From Alphaproteobacteria bacterium (lineage in GTDB: Bacteria; Pseudomonadota; Alphaproteobacteria; SMXP01): 7,412 nucleotides of DNA. Below the pieces are notes generated by a model. It was not told the origin of the DNA. It did not search any database and worked only from the letters and a program-made list of their open reading frames with translations. The stretch covers positions 1 through 7,412 of the forward strand of contig JAJFIM010000013.1 in the NCBI GenBank assembly GCA_021774995.1, given 5' to 3'. The position numbers and the translations under genes are program-made. How positions within the stretch are numbered: position 1 is the stretch's first letter; every line of letters starts with the position of its first letter. Below, in pieces: positions 5,980-7,412 of this stretch.

Positions 5980-7134
5980 TTACCAAAGTCCAACGGAAGA
6001 GCGCGGCACTTCGATAGAACGATGGACATGAACGCTCATCAACAGACCAAGACCGAACAGAAGCGTGATCATGGCCGTTCCCCCATAAGACACCAGCGGC
6101 AGGGGCACGCCGACAACGGGAATGAGTCCCATCACCATAGCCACGTTAATGGCGACATAGAGAAAAAATGTAATGCTCGCGCCCATGGCCAGAAGCCGCC
6201 CAAAATGGTTGCGCGATTCCAGCGCGAACGCCACGCCGTACCCCATCACCAATAGATAAAGGAACAAAAGAGCCCCCGCCCCCATCAGGCCCAATTCCTC
6301 GCCCAGCATGGTGAAAATAAAATCGGTTTGCTTTTCGGGTAAAAAATTGAGTTGCGATTGCGATCCCTGGCCAAACCCGCGCCCCCACAGGCCGCCCGCC
6401 CCCAGGGCAATTTTTGATTGAATGATATTATATCCCGCGCCCAGGGGATCGCGCTCCGGATCAAGAAATGTCAGCACCCTGTCGCGTTGGTAATCGTAGA
6501 GCGATCCCCACCCGAACGGAATGGCGACAAGCCCCAAGGCCAGCCCTGAGAGAATAATTTTCCAATTGAGACCGGCGACAATCCACAGCCCTATGCCACC
6601 GATCATCAACAGGGCCGCCGTCCCCAGATCTGGCTGGCGCAACACCAAGCCAACCGGCGCCATGATGATCAGCATTGGGGGCAGCATATAGAGCGGCCGG
6701 GAAACCTGCTCCATGGAAATGCCGTGAAAATAGCGCGCCAGAGCCAAGACCATCGTAATTTTCATGATCTCTGAGGGCTGCACCTGCATCAAACCTAAAC
6801 CGACCCAACGTTTGGCCCCCATCCCCGCGACGCCCCAGAACTCAACCCCGATAAGCAAAAGCAGCGCCACGGCGTAAGCTGGATAGGCCAAATCCAACCA
6901 GACGCGGATATCAATGAGCGCCACGACGAGCAACACGATCATGCCTATGCCAAAACGGACCATCTGACGCGACGCCCAAGGGTCCAGATGATGACCGGCA
7001 ACGGAATAGAGCATCGCAAAACCGATCCCCGCAATCACGCAGAGAAGAAGGATAAAACCCCAATTGATTTCAAAAAACTTTTCGGAAAGTCTCAACTCCC
7101 GGCCCGATCCTCCCATGATTTCCAAAAAAGACAT
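5980..7134 (-). CDS. rodA: rod shape-determining protein RodA (SEDS peptidoglycan glycosyltransferase)
   Basis: RodA polymerises lipid II into glycan strands at the inner membrane during cell elongation, working with PBP2 and the MreBCD complex. The 384-residue protein has about ten membrane segments and the full set of SEDS motifs: GAKRWVGLG (106-114) followed by QPSEIMK (119-125), RQPDLGTA (166-173), the DYQRDRVLTFLDPERDPLG loop (214-232), GYNIIQSKIALGAGGLWGRG (234-253), SQLNFLPEKQTDFIF (260-274) and GVPLPLVSYGGTA (342-354). Asp271 in TDFIF aligns with the essential extracellular-loop Asp of known RodA proteins. ATG 7134 is only 2 bases after the mrdA stop, with GGGAG on the minus strand 8 bases upstream, inside the end of mrdA. 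This arrangement implies translational coupling. Confidence 0.97.
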   Translation of the reverse strand: MSFLEIMGGSGRELRLSEKFFEINWGFILLLCVIAGIGFAMLYSVAGHHLDPWASRQMVRFGIGMIVLLVVALIDIRVWLDLAYPAYAVALLLLIGVEFWGVAGMGAKRWVGLGLMQVQPSEIMKITMVLALARYFHGISMEQVSRPLYMLPPMLIIMAPVGLVLRQPDLGTAALLMIGGIGLWIVAGLNWKIILSGLALGLVAIPFGWGSLYDYQRDRVLTFLDPERDPLGAGYNIIQSKIALGAGGLWGRGFGQGSQSQLNFLPEKQTDFIFTMLGEELGLMGAGALLFLYLLVMGYGVAFALESRNHFGRLLAMGASITFFLYVAINVAMVMGLIPVVGVPLPLVSYGGTAMITLLFGLGLLMSVHVHRSIEVPRSSVGLW

Positions 7135-7136
7135 GG

Positions 7137-7412
7137 CTAACTCTCCCAGGTGCGCACCGGCCGCACGATTTGACCGCTGGCGACGGGGGGAATGGCGTCG
7201 ATCCGCACCGGATCTTTGAGTAAAACCTCGCGCATGATATCGCGCGCAATCGGCGCTCCCGCGCGCGAGCCGCTGATCCCATGTTCGACAAAAACGGAAA
7301 TGGCGTAACGCGGCTCAGATACCGGCGCAAATGCGACAAACCACGCATGGTCCCTCAGCCTCCAGGGCAATTGATCGCCTTTGCGCACACCCGCCAGCCG
7401 CTCCGCCCTGGT
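7137..7412 (-). CDS. mrdA: penicillin-binding protein 2 (transpeptidase), C-terminal fragment
   Basis: Only the last 91 residues are in the window; the frame is open to the right edge. The visible part begins TRAERLAGVRKGDQLPWRLR and continues DHAWFVAFAPVSEPRYAISVFVEHG, then APIARDIM. This is the end of the transpeptidase domain as it follows the KTGT active-site motif in alphaproteobacterial PBP2. That motif, the catalytic SxxK and the membrane anchor all lie beyond the edge. The GTG at 7386-7388 is an internal Val codon, not a start. PBP2 cross-links the glycan strands made by RodA, and the 2-base gap to rodA gives the usual mrdA-rodA order. In alphaproteobacteria mreBCD often lies upstream, so it may be just outside the window. 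Confidence 0.93.
   Translation of the reverse strand, partial: TRAERLAGVRKGDQLPWRLRDHAWFVAFAPVSEPRYAISVFVEHGISGSRAGAPIARDIMREVLLKDPVRIDAIPPVASGQIVRPVRTWES
7143..7147 (-). promoter_or_regulatory. ribosome binding site of rodA inside mrdA
   Basis: GGGAG on the minus strand lies 8 bases before the rodA ATG at 7134 and overlaps the last codons of mrdA. This supports coupled translation of the two genes. Confidence 0.7.

Noticed and set aside
5942..5986. TTG at 5986 as the transporter start
   Set aside because: It would overlap rodA and has no good ribosome binding site, whereas ATG 5941 has AAGGAT at 6 bases.
7137..7388. GTG at 7386-7388 as the start of a small 83-residue gene
   Set aside because: The sequence matches the C-terminal end of PBP2 and the frame continues to the window edge.

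Overview
The window reads as chromosomal DNA of a Gram-negative, motile alphaproteobacterium, most likely of the Rhodospirillales type. This rests on protein character: an alphaproteobacterial-style CheZ with a GRWFVDELAKRNR N-terminal segment, an mrdA-rodA pair, an outer-membrane-type lipoprotein, and a toroid protein next to a class I methyltransferase as seen in that order. GC content looks moderately high by eye, with AT-richer gaps. I see no mobile element, CRISPR array, RNA gene or phage gene, so this looks like ordinary core and lineage-specific chromosome.

Layout from left to right: the 3' end of an (alpha/alpha)-toroid 'prenyltransferase-like' gene (+); a class I SAM-dependent methyltransferase (-) that overlaps its tail; a 176-base divergent gap; cheZ (+); an unrecognised coiled-coil lipoprotein (-); a 214-base AT-rich divergent gap; proline iminopeptidase (+); an NSS-family sodium-dependent transporter (-); rodA (-); and the 3' end of mrdA, encoding PBP2 (-), running off the right edge. 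The first six genes form three consecutive tail-to-tail pairs. Two of these pairs overlap at their stops.

The clearest functional unit is mrdA-rodA. This is the transpeptidase plus SEDS glycosyltransferase pair of the elongasome, with a 2-base gap that implies translational coupling. The NSS transporter follows 38 bases later on the same strand and is probably co-transcribed, although nothing links its function to cell shape. CheZ dephosphorylates CheY-P in chemotaxis. Here it carries two FliM-like SQEDID peptides, one internal and one at the extreme C terminus, which is the most interesting feature of the window. The toroid and methyltransferase pair may belong to a lineage-specific glycan or natural-product locus that extends left of the window. 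I did not find a convincing new multi-gene system.
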